Part shown: positions 42,117 through 51,161 of the stretch, one piece after another | Layout: each line of letters opens with the position of its first letter | How positions within the stretch are numbered: the first letter of the stretch is position 1 | Assembly: GCA_021323865.1 (NCBI GenBank) | Contig: JAJPKF010000014.1 | Coordinates: forward strand, 49,993 to 113,992 | Direction: 5' to 3' | Source: Pseudomonadota bacterium | Lineage (GTDB): Bacteria; Chloroflexota; UBA5177; JAJPKF01 | Length of the DNA stretch: 64,000 bases | Program-made: the position numbers and the translations under genes | The notes under the pieces: generated by a model | Database searches by the model: none | Seen by the model: only the letters and a program-made list of their open reading frames with translations | Told to the model about the DNA's origin: nothing

Positions 42117-42311
42117 CTAGGCCGCCGTCTGCTCCGTATAGTGCAGGTATTTGGAGTGGTGATCGGCCTCGAGCCAATCCTCGAAGGTCTTACCGGGCGC
42201 CTGTTCGAGCAACGATCGGCCCTTGCCTTCACCCTGAAGCGTGCCGTCCTCTTGCTCGAGGATCGCTCCGATCTCCGTACCGTCGAGATCAGTGATCAGC
42301 AGTCTTCGCAT
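42117..42311 (-). CDS. Small conserved-looking protein, unknown function
   Basis: 64 residues, acidic overall. MRRLLITDLDGTEIGAILEQ has the pattern of two beta strands with a turn, then ETLQG-like glycine-rich GEGKGRSLLEQAP and KTFEDWLEADHHSKYLHYTE. I do not recognise a family. It converges on the gene at 41735, 13 bp apart. Composition is clearly protein-like and differs from random GC-rich frames. Confidence 0.55.
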   Translation of the reverse strand: MRRLLITDLDGTEIGAILEQEDGTLQGEGKGRSLLEQAPGKTFEDWLEADHHSKYLHYTEQTAA

Positions 42312-42448
42312 GCTCTGCCCGCATCCCCTGATTGATTTGGCGGGCTGCCACCTGCCGCAATATTCTCGCAGGAGTCGGACGCGTCAATGAAAGCGTGCCG
42401 CGGTCGCCTGGGTCTGAAGGACTGCTTTGGTAGACTTTTCAGGACCGA

Positions 42449-42522
42449 TGCGGGATCGTCTAACGGTAGGACGGCTGACTCTGGATCAGTTAGTCTAGGT
42501 TCGAATCCTAGTCCCGCAGCCA
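42449..42522 (+). tRNA. tRNA-Gln (anticodon CTG)
   Basis: The acceptor TGCGGGA (42449-42455) pairs with TCCCGCA (42512-42518). The discriminator is G and CCA is encoded (42520-42522). The anticodon loop CTCTGGA gives CTG, reading CAG. The D-arm TCGTCTAACGGTAGGAC and T-arm GGTTCGAATCC are standard. Confidence 0.95.
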
Positions 42523-42539
42523 TGTCGCTCCGAAGGCGT

Positions 42540-42616
42540 GGCGCATTCGTCTAGCGGCCTAGGACACCGCCCTCTCAAGGCGGAGATCACGGGTTCGAAT
42601 CCCGTATGCGCTACCA
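42540..42616 (+). tRNA. tRNA-Glu (anticodon CTC)
   Basis: The acceptor GGCGCAT (42540-42546) pairs with ATGCGCT (42606-42612; the first pair is G-U). The discriminator is A and CCA is encoded (42614-42616). The anticodon loop CTCTCAA on a CCGCC/GGCGG stem gives CTC, reading GAG. It follows tRNA-Gln by 17 bp, so the two are probably co-transcribed. Confidence 0.95.
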
Positions 42617-42708
42617 GACCCGCTCCGGCTTGCCATTATGAGCGTGGTAGGTTGGGATGGCCGCCGGACCGGTAGGGTCCGCCCGGTGAGAAGGTCGCCG
42701 TCTTCGAG

Positions 42709-42728
42709 CCCGCATCAAGCGGGTTTTT
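42709..42728 (+). terminator. Intrinsic terminator after tRNA-Gln/tRNA-Glu
   Basis: CCCGC (42709-42713), a 5-nt loop and GCGGG (42719-42723) are followed by TTTTT (42724-42728). It lies 93 bp after tRNA-Glu and just before the etfB ribosome binding site, so it separates the tRNA unit from the etf operon. Confidence 0.65.
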
Positions 42729-42749
42729 CTGTGTGGAGGTGGCATCGTC

Positions 42750-43532
42750 GTGAAGATCGCGGTGTGCGTGAAGCAGGTGCCCGATACCACTGCTCGCAAG
42801 GAGCTTACCGACGACTTTCGGTTGAATCGGGCCAGCCTCGACAGTGTGCTCAATCCCTTTGACGAGTATGCCCTTGAAGAGGGCATTCGCCAGAAGGAGG
42901 CGCATGAGGGCGAGGTCGCAATGGTGACTATGGGTCCGGCCTCTGCCGAGGAGACGATGCGCAAAGGCCTGGCGATGGGGGCTGACCGGGGCGTCCTGAT
43001 AACCGACTCCGCCCTCGCCGGCTCGGACATCTGGGTGACAGCCACGGCTCTCGCTGCCGCACTCCGGTCCGGAGGGTACGATCTCATACTGTGTGGCCAG
43101 GAGAGCGCAGACGCGCGAACAGGTCTCCTGCCCGGGGCGCTGGCGGAGCACCTTGGTCTTCCGTTTCTCAGCTACGTCCAGAAGCTCGATATCGAGGGCA
43201 GTCAGCTCCGTGTACGACGTCAGCTCTCGGGTGGATACGAGGTGATCTCAGCGAACCTACCCGCCGTTGTGATGGTTGTGAAGGCCATCAACGAACCTCG
43301 ATATCCGTCGCTCAAAGGCATCATGGCCTCCAAGCGCAAGCAGGTGACAAAGCTCGATGCCGGTGGCCTGGGTCTTGAGCCCGCCTCACTCGGCATCGCC
43401 GGCTCGCGGACGGAGGTCGTGGCGGCCACGCCCAGGCCTGCCAAGGAACCCGGGCGCATGCTTACAGAGCCACCCTCCGAAGCAGCCAAGCTGATCGCCG
43501 ACTTCTTGGCTGAGAACAAGGTGATCGCATGA
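42750..43532 (+). CDS. etfB: Electron transfer flavoprotein subunit beta
   Basis: 260 residues, GTG start with GGAGG upstream. MKIAVCVKQVPDT is the canonical EtfB N-terminus; DEYALEEGIRQKEAHEGEV, GADRGVLITDSALAGSD, DLILCGQESADARTGLLPG (the ETF-beta signature) and LPAVVMVVKAINEPRYPSL follow. The C-terminal recognition segment (PAKEPGRMLTEPPSEAAKLI) is present. With EtfA it carries electrons from acyl-CoA dehydrogenases to the quinone pool. The start of etfA overlaps its stop (ATGA). Confidence 0.96.
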   Translation: MKIAVCVKQVPDTTARKELTDDFRLNRASLDSVLNPFDEYALEEGIRQKEAHEGEVAMVTMGPASAEETMRKGLAMGADRGVLITDSALAGSDIWVTATALAAALRSGGYDLILCGQESADARTGLLPGALAEHLGLPFLSYVQKLDIEGSQLRVRRQLSGGYEVISANLPAVVMVVKAINEPRYPSLKGIMASKRKQVTKLDAGGLGLEPASLGIAGSRTEVVAATPRPAKEPGRMLTEPPSEAAKLIADFLAENKVIA

Positions 43533-44509
43533 CTGACGTGCTGCTCTATGTGGAGCACGAAGAGGGACGTCCGCGAAGGGTGAGTCTCGAGATCTCGGCA
43601 AAGGCGGCTGATCTCGCGGCTGCCGCGGGAGGCTCGGTGCACGCCGTGGCGCTCGGCCAAGGGGCGACTCAGACTCTTGACCAGCTTGGACAGTACGGCA
43701 CCGATGTCTTGCATGCCTCGGACGACGAAACCTTCGACCAGTATCTCGGCGACCCACTCGTGGGCGCTGTTGAGTCGCTGATCGGCTCCTTGCAGCCGGG
43801 AGCAATTCTGCTTCCCTATAGCCAGGACGGCAAGGACTTGGCGGCCCGGCTGGCGGTGCGACTCCAAACCGGCGTCATCGCCAATGTGATTGGCCTCGAA
43901 GTGGTGGACGGGCGGTTCGAGGCCACCGAGACCATCTTCGGTGGCGCCTACACTACCACGGTTCGAGTCAAGAACGGTCGACCGCCGGTCGTTACCATCC
44001 GGCCCAACGCGTTTCGGGCGGAAGCGCGACCAAAGACCGCCCGGCTGGAGGAAATCAGCTACCGTCCGGAGGGCGAGGCCACCCGGGCCAAGCGTGAGGA
44101 GACGGTGCAGGAGGAGGGGGCGCCGGTCCCAGTGGACGAGGCGAGCATCATCGTGTCCGGGGGTCGCGGACTGGGTGGTCCAGAGCCGTTCGAGATGCTA
44201 CAGGACCTGGCCGACGAGCTGGGAGGCGTCGTCGGCGCCTCTCGTGCCGCCGTGGATGCCGGCTGGATCAGCTATCCGCATCAGGTCGGTCAGACCGGCA
44301 GGACGGTGAAGCCACAGACCTACATTGCCATCGGCATCTCCGGGGCCGTGCAGCACCGAGTCGGCATGCAGACGGCCGACACCATCATCGCCATCAACAA
44401 GGACCCCGACGCTCCCATCTTCCAGCTGGCCGATCTTGGTGCAGTCGGCGACCTCTTCCAGATCGTTCCGGCTCTCACGGAGGAGATTCGCAAGCGAAAG
44501 GCCCACTAA
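43529..44509 (+). CDS. etfA: Electron transfer flavoprotein subunit alpha
   Basis: 326 residues. The N-terminal domain ([18 protein letters not shown]...[16 protein letters not shown]) is followed by the C-terminal FAD-binding domain: [55 protein letters not shown], and [26 protein letters not shown], the classic EtfA signature in shortened quotation. It overlaps etfB by 4 bp and directly abuts the acyl-CoA dehydrogenase gene. Confidence 0.96.
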   Translation: MTDVLLYVEHEEGRPRRVSLEISAKAADLAAAAGGSVHAVALGQGATQTLDQLGQYGTDVLHASDDETFDQYLGDPLVGAVESLIGSLQPGAILLPYSQDGKDLAARLAVRLQTGVIANVIGLEVVDGRFEATETIFGGAYTTTVRVKNGRPPVVTIRPNAFRAEARPKTARLEEISYRPEGEATRAKREETVQEEGAPVPVDEASIIVSGGRGLGGPEPFEMLQDLADELGGVVGASRAAVDAGWISYPHQVGQTGRTVKPQTYIAIGISGAVQHRVGMQTADTIIAINKDPDAPIFQLADLGAVGDLFQIVPALTEEIRKRKAH

Positions 44510-45658
44510 GTGGACTTTGAGCTTTCGGATGAGCAGCGGCTCATTCAGCAGACGGCGCGCGAGTTCGCGGAGGCGGAGGTGGCTCCCCACGCAGCCGCAT
44601 TCGATCAGCGTGCGGAGTTTCCGTACGAGATCGTGTCCAAGATGGCCGAGCTGGGATTGATGGGCTTGCCCATTCCCGAGGAATTCGGCGGTGCAGGGGC
44701 CGACACCATCTCCTACGCCCTGGCAGTCGAAGAGCTGGCCCGGGCGGACGCTTCGGTGGCCATCACGATGGCGGCGCATGTCTCGCTGGGAACGATGCCG
44801 TTCCTACTCTTCGGAACCAGCGAACAGAAGGAGAAGTACATTCCATCACTGGCGAGTGGAGAGAGGCTCTGGGCCTTCGGCCTGACGGAGCCCAACGCCG
44901 GCTCGGACGCCGGGGCCACGCAGACTCGCGCGAGCCTAGGGGACGGGACCTGGGTGGTGAACGGCACCAAGTCCTTCATCACCAATTCCGGGACTCGCCT
45001 GACAGCCGGCGTGACGGTCACTGCCGTGACCGGACCTTCATCGAACGGTCACGCGGAGGTCTCGAATCTCATCATTCCGGCCGAGACAGAGGGCTTCACG
45101 GTGGCTAAGGATTACCACAAGATGGGCTGGCGGGCGTCTGACACCCACGAGCTCGCGTTTCAGGACGCTCGGGTCCCTGAGGAGAATCTGCTCGGCGAGC
45201 GAGGAAAGGGCTTCCGGCAGTTCCTCACCATCCTGGACGGAGGGCGGATCAGCATCGCGGCTCTCTCAGTGGGACTGGCGCAGGCCTGCTTGGACGCGTC
45301 GGTGAAGTATGCCCGAGAGCGCACCCAGTTTGGGAAGCCGATCGGGAGCTTCGAGGGGATCCAGTTCAAGATCGCCGAGATGGCCACGCGGATCGAGCAC
45401 GCCCGCCTCATGACCTACAAGGCGGCGTGGCTCAAGGACAAGGGGAAGGACTTCGCCATGGCAGCAGGCATGGCAAAGCTGTTCTCGTCTCGAATCGCCA
45501 CCCTTGCGGCCGATGAGGCGGTCCAGATCCATGGGGGCTACGGCGTGATGGAAGAGTACCCGGTCGCTCGGTATTGGCGCGACGTCAAGATCGGTGAGAT
45601 CGGAGAGGGGACGTCCGAGATCCAAAAGCTGGTTATCGCAAGGATGCTGGATCTCTAG
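44510..45658 (+). CDS. Acyl-CoA dehydrogenase
   Basis: 382 residues; the GTG start follows the etfA stop with no spacer. Standard ACAD elements are PIPEEFGGAGAD, LWAFGLTEPNAGSDAGATQT (signature 1), SFITNSGTRL, YHKMGWRASDTHELAFQDAR, RTQFGKPIGSFEGIQFKIAEM (signature 2) and the catalytic base Glu in the IGEGTSEIQK segment. FAD-dependent alpha,beta-dehydrogenation of an acyl-CoA with EtfAB as electron acceptor is expected. Short-chain type is likely from length and motifs, but chain length cannot be fixed. Confidence 0.94.
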   Translation: MDFELSDEQRLIQQTAREFAEAEVAPHAAAFDQRAEFPYEIVSKMAELGLMGLPIPEEFGGAGADTISYALAVEELARADASVAITMAAHVSLGTMPFLLFGTSEQKEKYIPSLASGERLWAFGLTEPNAGSDAGATQTRASLGDGTWVVNGTKSFITNSGTRLTAGVTVTAVTGPSSNGHAEVSNLIIPAETEGFTVAKDYHKMGWRASDTHELAFQDARVPEENLLGERGKGFRQFLTILDGGRISIAALSVGLAQACLDASVKYARERTQFGKPIGSFEGIQFKIAEMATRIEHARLMTYKAAWLKDKGKDFAMAAGMAKLFSSRIATLAADEAVQIHGGYGVMEEYPVARYWRDVKIGEIGEGTSEIQKLVIARMLDL

Positions 45659-45715
45659 ACATCCCCGAGGCGCCGGCCCGGGCGAGGCTTTTGCCGCCGC
45701 CCATTCTGCGAGCGG

Positions 45716-46909
45716 CTATTCCGGAGCGGCCACGGCCGCAGGAATGAGCTCCTGCTCCAGCGGAGGCTCCTCTTCGTGCTCTCCGTGAAGCAGCGTAGGG
45801 TGGGACCGCGACCAGATCTCACCGGCGTACTTCCCGGCAGATACGGCGACGATGAGAACGAGACCGACGGCAAGTGTGAGATCCACTCGGGTCAGTCCGC
45901 TGATGTCGCCGGGTACGAGTACCGCTCGAAGCGGAAGCACTGACAGGATGGCGACGATGAGCGCCTCGGTGAAGTGCTCGAAGTAGGGCCCCGTGCCACG
46001 GCCCTGCCTGCTGAAGAAGAGCAGGTGCAGGAACAGCAGTGCGAACAAGGTCGGGATGAGGGCGACACAGAACACGAAGAACTCGTCATACCAGTTGCGG
46101 CTGATGTTCAGCGCAAAGGTGTCGCGGGCATTCGAGACCAGGTTCTGATAGGTAGCCGGCGAAGGACTGGTTCTGACATCGTAGGTGTTGCTCACCGTGC
46201 CTGCTTGGAGTGTGCGCACCTCACGATGGATGCCGGTCTCGAAAGAGGGCTTCATCCCGCTTGGAAATGCGAGACCAAGGGAGACGTTGGCGGTGTATCG
46301 ATCCTGAGGATATTGCCCGGCGTATCCCTTCAGCGGAATCGTCACCGGAAACTCATGCACGCCCAGGATGGAGGCATTGTAGAGGGAACTGAGCTTGATG
46401 GGCTCGTGCAGCTCGAAATTCACGCCCGCGTTGGTGACGAGCATGCTTGCGTCGATGGTGTCGTTTGCAAATTTGCTGTAGGGAACACAGGAAGGACCGG
46501 CGCAATTGAAGACGGGTTTGCCGCCGAATGTCAGGAATGGAGGGACACCCGGGGGTATGATGACCTCCAGGGTTCCGGTGAGCTTGTCGTCCGAGGGAGA
46601 CAGGGTGTCACCGATGAAGGTGATGTATGGCCGTTCCAACTCTCGAAGGCCCTGTTTGGACAGGTGTCCATGGTTCTGCAGCATGCTGGTCAGCAGAGAG
46701 CTGACATCCAAAGTCCTGGTGGTCTTGGGAATGGAAGATGCGGCTTGGGGCGAAGGCGTTCGGGTGAGGCTGCCGATCACGAGCGCCGCGGTGCTCGTCA
46801 GGAGCGCGAGAATGCCGATACCCAGCAGGGCGGCGAAGATGCGGTGGCGCAGGATAGCGGTTGGGGACAAGGCATTTCCTATGGCGGAGAATCGGCTGCC
46901 GTGAGGCAA
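45716..46909 (-). CDS. Membrane protein, DUF4436-like
   Basis: 397 residues from TTG 46909; later TTG codons are possible starts. One N-terminal helix (IFAALLGIGILALLTSTAAL) is followed by an extracytoplasmic domain of about 230 residues with FPVTIPLKGYAGQYPQDRYT (the Y-P-x-D-R-Y of DUF4436-type proteins) and a Cys pair (FNCAGPSC). At least three C-terminal helices follow (FFVFCVALIPTLFALLFLHL, ALIVAILSVLPLRAVLVPG, LTLAVGLVLIVAVSAG) before an acidic tail. The function is unknown. It is divergent from panC. Confidence 0.6.
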   Translation of the reverse strand: MPHGSRFSAIGNALSPTAILRHRIFAALLGIGILALLTSTAALVIGSLTRTPSPQAASSIPKTTRTLDVSSLLTSMLQNHGHLSKQGLRELERPYITFIGDTLSPSDDKLTGTLEVIIPPGVPPFLTFGGKPVFNCAGPSCVPYSKFANDTIDASMLVTNAGVNFELHEPIKLSSLYNASILGVHEFPVTIPLKGYAGQYPQDRYTANVSLGLAFPSGMKPSFETGIHREVRTLQAGTVSNTYDVRTSPSPATYQNLVSNARDTFALNISRNWYDEFFVFCVALIPTLFALLFLHLLFFSRQGRGTGPYFEHFTEALIVAILSVLPLRAVLVPGDISGLTRVDLTLAVGLVLIVAVSAGKYAGEIWSRSHPTLLHGEHEEEPPLEQELIPAAVAAPE

Positions 46910-46971
46910 ATCAGGGCATTATATCGAAGCACATCGATGTTCAGCACCGCTGATCGGTCCTGAGAGTCCGG

Positions 46972-47835
46972 ATGCAAGAGATCCGGCGGCTCGAGGAGAT
47001 GCGCGCCTTCTCGGGCCACGCCCAATGCGAGGGTCGGTCGATCGGCTTCGTGCCGACGATGGGATATCTGCATGCGGGACACGCTCGGCTCATTGAAGAG
47101 GCTCGTTCCGAGAATGAGCTGATCGCGGTCAGCATCTACGTCAATCCCAGTCAGTTCGGACCCCATGAGGACTTCGGCCGCTACCCCCGCGACCTGGAGC
47201 ATGATCGCGCTGTGGCCGCTCAAGCCGGCGGAGACATCCTCTTCGTTCCGGACGATGCTTCCATGTATCCAGGCGGATTGGCCGGCCAGGAGGTGTGGAT
47301 CAACCCGGGCCGGCTCGCAGACCACCTCTGTGGCCCGTCTCGCCCGGGCCACTTTCGGGGTGTGGCAACCGTGGTCGGCAAGCTGTTCAACATCGTACGC
47401 CCCGATCGAGCCTATTTCGGCCAGAAGGACATGCAGCAGGCCATCATCATCCAACACATGGTGCGTGACCTGGCGATCCCGGTTAAAGTGCGCACCATCG
47501 AGACGGTCCGAGACCCGGATGGTCTGGCGCTGTCGTCGAGAAACGTCAATCTGACTGCCGAAGATCGAGCCGAGGCGCCTGCCCTCCGGGCGGCTCTGCT
47601 CACCGCGGACCGCTTGTACCGGCACGGCGAGCGCAACCCGGGCAGGCTCCTTGCGTCTGTTCGCAGCTTCATCGAGGCCCGAGCCCCGCGTGCGTCCCTC
47701 GACTATGTGGAGATTGTGGGCTTGGGAGACCTGCAGCCGGTTTCTGAGCCCCTCTCGCAACCCGCATTGCTCGCGATCGCCGCCTACTTTGGAGACACCC
47801 GTCTGATCGACAACATCACGCTGTCCACTGCTTGA
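46972..47835 (+). CDS. panC: Pantothenate synthetase
   Basis: 287 residues. It ligates pantoate and beta-alanine with ATP. The signatures are IGFVPTMGYLHAGHARLIEEA (HIGH-like H-A-G-H), VSIYVNPSQFGPHEDFGRYPRD split at N-P-x-Q-F, GPSRPGHFRGVATVVGKLFN, PDRAYFGQKDMQQAIIIQHM, and the KMSKS-like region DGLALSSRNVNL. No panB or panD is adjacent, so the pathway is dispersed. Confidence 0.96.
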   Translation: MQEIRRLEEMRAFSGHAQCEGRSIGFVPTMGYLHAGHARLIEEARSENELIAVSIYVNPSQFGPHEDFGRYPRDLEHDRAVAAQAGGDILFVPDDASMYPGGLAGQEVWINPGRLADHLCGPSRPGHFRGVATVVGKLFNIVRPDRAYFGQKDMQQAIIIQHMVRDLAIPVKVRTIETVRDPDGLALSSRNVNLTAEDRAEAPALRAALLTADRLYRHGERNPGRLLASVRSFIEARAPRASLDYVEIVGLGDLQPVSEPLSQPALLAIAAYFGDTRLIDNITLSTA

Positions 47836-48094
47836 GGCTCTCCAACTACATCAGTCAGTTGCGGGACATTGTCCAACGGGCTGAGGAGGAGGGAAGCGAG
47901 GTCATGAACCCCGCTCCCCGGGTGGCCCATCTTGCCTATCGATACAGGTCACCGCAACCTCCATCTCCTGGCTAAGAGCGGCCGCTCGAGAACGATCAAA
48001 ATTCAGGAAATGTTCAGACGGCAGTCAGATAGCCTTCACTCCAGCCGCGGATCATGGAAGTGAAGGAAGCTTTGACAGAAGTGAGGTGACAGAA

Positions 48095-48346
48095 GTGGCC
48101 GGTCATCTGGCCGAATCCAATCGCTTCAACACAGCCGAGAGCTACGCCAACAGCCTGGTCGCAGCGCAGAAGCTTCAAGCGGATGCCTGGGAAGCCTTCA
48201 ACGTGGCCTTCCACTCACCCGACGCCGAGCCGTACCGACAGGCCGGCCGCGATCTCTATCGAAAGGTGTTGGAAGAGCGCATTCGGGCCCTGTACCAACG
48301 TGGCGATGAGCAGAATCGCTTCCTCGATACGAATGGCGCTGCCTAG
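48095..48346 (+). CDS. Small protein of unknown function
   Basis: 83 residues. GTG 48095 is preferred over GTG 48086 because GAGGTGA lies 5 nt before it. The sequence is strongly helical and charged (SYANSLVAAQKLQADAWEAF; RQAGRDLYRKVLEERIRALY) with no membrane segment or cysteine. I do not recognise a family. The 260 bp between panC and this gene show nothing recognisable. Confidence 0.55.
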   Translation: MAGHLAESNRFNTAESYANSLVAAQKLQADAWEAFNVAFHSPDAEPYRQAGRDLYRKVLEERIRALYQRGDEQNRFLDTNGAA

Positions 48347-48366
48347 GTCGAGATCCTCCTTCCGCT

Positions 48367-48402
48367 CGTGCCGGGAGTCTCTGATTTCGAGCTCCCGGCA
48401 CG
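48367..48402. terminator. Inverted repeat, possible terminator
   Basis: A perfect 11-bp inverted repeat CGTGCCGGGAG / CTCCCGGCACG with a 14-nt loop lies 20 bp after the small gene at 48095-48346. There is no T-run, so it may be a factor-assisted terminator or an RNA-stabilising hairpin. Confidence 0.4.
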
Positions 48403-48631
48403 CCTCCCATCTGGTTTCCTTCCGTGTTCTTCGTCGTGGCGACCGTGCTCGCTCCTTTAGCTCCGCGCTCTGGTCGGCGACCCAGGAGTGCGCCAAAGCG
48501 GCGGGCTGTCTCCCCTGGAGCCGCATCTAACGCTTCCGTCTTGGCGGTGGATGGAAGAAGCCTGGAAGAGATAGATCCTAGGCTTGTCTCGTCCGGTCGA
48601 CCACATCCGACCAGAGACGAGGAGATGCCTC

Positions 48632-48934
48632 ATGGCGATCGTGATGCGCATGGATTGGGACGGCATAACCGTGGATCAATACGACACGATCGAGGATCTG
48701 GTGGGGTGGCGGCGTGAGCCGCCACAGGGAGGGATCTATCACGTGGCCGCTATCGACCAAACCGGCCTTCATGTGACGGACGTTTGGGAGTCCGCTGAAG
48801 ATTTTCAACGTTTCGTGGATACCCGATTGATGCCCGGCGTGGAGCAGATGGGCATTGCCGGTGAGCCTCGCGTCGTGGTGTACCCGGTCCACAAGATCTG
48901 GGCTCCGGCCAGCGGAGACAGGCAGATGGCCTAG
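48632..48934 (+). CDS. Dimeric alpha/beta-barrel (ABM-like) small protein
   Basis: 100 residues from the ATG at 48632, with GAGGAG about 7 nt upstream. The order beta (AIVMRMDWDGITVDQYDTIE), helix, beta (GGIYHVAAIDQTGLHVTDVW), helix (ESAEDFQRFVDTRLMPGVEQ), beta (PRVVVYPVHKIW) is that of a ferredoxin-like antibiotic-biosynthesis-monooxygenase fold. The catalytic residues of heme oxygenase-type members are not evident, so the function is unknown. It overlaps the end of the convergent HhH-GPD gene by 4 bp. Confidence 0.7.
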   Translation: MAIVMRMDWDGITVDQYDTIEDLVGWRREPPQGGIYHVAAIDQTGLHVTDVWESAEDFQRFVDTRLMPGVEQMGIAGEPRVVVYPVHKIWAPASGDRQMA

Positions 48935-49470
48935 AGAGTCGGCTTCGCGTCGGCCTTCTTGGCGGCCGCCTCGTATCGGAAATCTTGCCAACCATCAAAT
49001 CGCAGGACGCCAAGGCGACCCAGCATGCCCACAGTCCAGTCGGTCTTCTGTGGACCGAAGGCGGGTAGGGCCATCAGTCGACGACCCAGGTCATCCGCCG
49101 ACGATGACTCTGTCCAGACGCGGGCTGCATCGGCGTCAAAATCGTCGACGATCACCGATGCGAACCGCGAGGTAAGTTGAGCATACCGATTTGGAAAGCG
49201 ATGGAGAGCCGGTTTCTGAGTGAAGGCGGCCTGGACGGCATCCGGCTCCGAGGCGAGACGGTTGATCTCGAAGTGTCCCAGTCTGCCCCGCAGTCGATAC
49301 GGGATCGAGAAGGCTCGCCGAGTTTGAAACTGACTGTCGTAGAGAACGCCGAGCAGCAGCGCTGTCGAGTTCTCGGCGAGGAATAGATTCGCATCGTCAT
49401 CGTCGGAGAGAGTAACCCCGCGGCCGGTACTCAGCGGTTCCACCCAGTCCAGACGTTCCAGCTTTGGCAT
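48931..49470 (-). CDS. HhH-GPD family protein (TIGR03252 type)
   Basis: 179 residues from the ATG at 49470 after GGAGA; the frame extends upstream without conservation. The sequence ALLLGVLYDSQFQTRRAFSI, FTQKPALHRFPNRYA, VIVDDFDADAARVWTE, LMALPAFGPQKTDWTVGMLG and LRFDGWQDFR follows the actinobacterial uncharacterised HhH-GPD family closely. HhH-GPD proteins are base-excision DNA glycosylases, and the helix-hairpin-helix here is A-L-P-A-F-G-P-Q-K. The usual catalytic Asp after the hairpin is not obvious, so glycosylase activity is uncertain. Confidence 0.82.
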   Translation of the reverse strand: MPKLERLDWVEPLSTGRGVTLSDDDDANLFLAENSTALLLGVLYDSQFQTRRAFSIPYRLRGRLGHFEINRLASEPDAVQAAFTQKPALHRFPNRYAQLTSRFASVIVDDFDADAARVWTESSSADDLGRRLMALPAFGPQKTDWTVGMLGRLGVLRFDGWQDFRYEAAAKKADAKPTL

Positions 49471-49573
49471 GCCATCTCCGTGACGAGTATTGAGCCAGTA
49501 TGACAAATGGACTGAGGGCTGAGGCAGGTATTCTGAGTGGGCGCGGAGACTTGGCCGAACCAGGAGGGTGCAA

Positions 49574-50056
49574 ATGAACGGACAGATCGCGGTCTTTGGG
49601 GCCGGGTGCTTTTGGGGAGTCGAGGCGGCGTTCCGCGAGGTATCGGGCGTCATCTCCACACGTGTGGGCTACTCGGGCGGGCATCTGGAGCAACCGAGCT
49701 ACGAGGATGTCTGCACGGGACGAACCGGCCACGCTGAAGTGGTCGAGGTGACTTTCGATCCGGAACGGGTCAGCTATGAGGAACTGCTCCAGGTTTTTTG
49801 GAAGGCGCACGATCCGACCCAGCTCAACCGGCAGGGGCCGGATGTCGGCGCGCAGTACCGGTCGGCGATATTCTTCGTGGACGAGAGTCAACGAGAGATA
49901 GCGGAGCGGTCAAAGACGGATGAACAGTCTCATCACTCTCGGCCGGTCGTAACGCAGATCGAGCCTCTCTCAACGTTCTGGGAAGCAGAAGATTACCACC
50001 AGCAGTATCTCGAGAAGCGAGGGCTCGCGACCTGCCGGATTGGGACGGCCGTCTGA
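49574..50056 (+). CDS. msrA: Peptide-methionine (S)-S-oxide reductase
   Basis: 160 residues from the ATG at 49574, with AGGAGG 6 nt upstream. The catalytic Cys12 lies in FGAGCFWGVEAAF; RVGYSGGHLEQPSYEDVCTG, GHAEVVEVTFDP, FWKAHDPTQLNRQGPDVGAQYRS split at H-D-P-T, and FWEAEDYHQQYLEK are canonical. It repairs methionine sulfoxide in proteins. No MsrB is fused or adjacent. The 3' end of the gene is formed by a short tandem palindromic repeat. Confidence 0.95.
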   Translation: MNGQIAVFGAGCFWGVEAAFREVSGVISTRVGYSGGHLEQPSYEDVCTGRTGHAEVVEVTFDPERVSYEELLQVFWKAHDPTQLNRQGPDVGAQYRSAIFFVDESQREIAERSKTDEQSHHSRPVVTQIEPLSTFWEAEDYHQQYLEKRGLATCRIGTAV

Positions 50057-50072
50057 CGGCCGTCTGACGGCC
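50044..50072. repeat. Tandem 11-bp palindromic repeat at the msrA stop
   Basis: The unit GACGGCCGTCT occurs at 50044-50054 and 50055-50065, and a third partial copy runs to 50072. The first ten bases of the unit are a perfect palindrome. The msrA stop codon falls at the junction of units one and two. Confidence 0.8.
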
Positions 50073-50129
50073 CTTGCCACTCGGTCTGAGTCTTGAGGCG
50101 GGAGCCGGCAGGTCCGTACCGACTGAACC

Positions 50130-51161
50130 TCAGGCGATGATGACCACGCTCGGAGCCGGGTGGACCCAATAGCGCCGGCCGGAAATCACGGCCGGCCAGT
50201 GCCCGAAGACCTGCCGCCACTGCATGGGAGGCTGGTCCGAGTAGTGAGACGGCGCTGAAGGGTTGGGGAGGAACAGCTTGATTCCTCGAAACTCCACTCC
50301 ATGCTTGATCTGTGGGCCGATCAAGCTGTGATAGGTCTCGGCTTTCAAGCCTGGTGAACCGAGTCCATCGGCGTTGATCACGAGGTCGACGTTGTGCAAG
50401 TGGGTACGGAGGCGCCACCGTTCAGGGATCATTTGGGGCTGGAACTGGTGCACCAGAAAAATCTTCTTGTGGGGAAGCCGCCGGCGCCAGACATAGCCGC
50501 CTAACATAGCCATCGTTCGATTGATGTCCTCGGCGGAGACAGAGCCGAAGGGGTAGCCCGGGGTCGAATAGCCGGGAACCAGATGGAACTCAGGATCGAT
50601 TGCCACCTCAACGTTGTCGAAACGGAGGTAACCCCGTCGGATCATCCGCGCCACAGCGGCTTCTGGGGAAGTTGCACCAAGCTGGACGTCGAGTATGACG
50701 AGCCAGTGCATGCGGAGAGCCGGCTTGATGTACTGGTTCACGATGTTGACGCCGGTGTCATCCAGGTAGAGCAGGCAGCCGGGGGAGTCCGAACACGGCA
50801 TGGCCAGCCCGTAGATGAGATGAATGGCCACGATCACCCGCCGCCCGCCGTCGTTGCCTTTCACGCCGGCCTTATAGGGCTGGACCTGTCGATGCATGGC
50901 GGTGATGCTACTGTCCATGCCCAGCCGTCCAAGGATGGGAGCAATGCCGAATCCTCTTCCGTAGATGCTGAGCACAACTGAATGCTTCAGCCATGACTCT
51001 GAGCCGGGCGGAGGGCGGTAGATCCCGCCTTCGCCGGCCGTAAGACGGCGAATTGCTCGCGACGAAGCCGGGTGTCGATCCGCGACACACGAGGCGAGAA
51101 GCAGAGCCCAAAGGCAGATTGAATTGGCCAGTACTGCCCGGCTTACCGCCCCTGATGTCAC
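50130..51161 (-). CDS. Predicted lipoprotein of unknown function
   Basis: 343 residues from GTG 51161, preceded by GGAGG 9 nt upstream. The signal ends in a lipobox (LWALLLASC, Cys near residue 24). The mature protein contains alternating beta strands and helices: VVLSIYGRGFGIAPILGRLG, RRVIVAIHLIYGLAMPCSDS, LVILDVQLGATSPEAAVARM, VEVAIDPEFHLVPGY, KKIFLVHQFQPQMI and VDLVINADGLGSP. The spacing of acidic residues at strand ends suggests a TIM-barrel glycoside-hydrolase-like fold, but I recognise no family. It lies between msrA and the thiolase. Confidence 0.6.
   Translation of the reverse strand: MTSGAVSRAVLANSICLWALLLASCVADRHPASSRAIRRLTAGEGGIYRPPPGSESWLKHSVVLSIYGRGFGIAPILGRLGMDSSITAMHRQVQPYKAGVKGNDGGRRVIVAIHLIYGLAMPCSDSPGCLLYLDDTGVNIVNQYIKPALRMHWLVILDVQLGATSPEAAVARMIRRGYLRFDNVEVAIDPEFHLVPGYSTPGYPFGSVSAEDINRTMAMLGGYVWRRRLPHKKIFLVHQFQPQMIPERWRLRTHLHNVDLVINADGLGSPGLKAETYHSLIGPQIKHGVEFRGIKLFLPNPSAPSHYSDQPPMQWRQVFGHWPAVISGRRYWVHPAPSVVIIA

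Noticed and set aside
41624..42232. A 202-codon minus-strand open frame
   Set aside because: It lies opposite the plus-strand ORF with a strong ribosome binding site and protein-like Cys-rich end; this frame is Arg/Ser/Gly noise.
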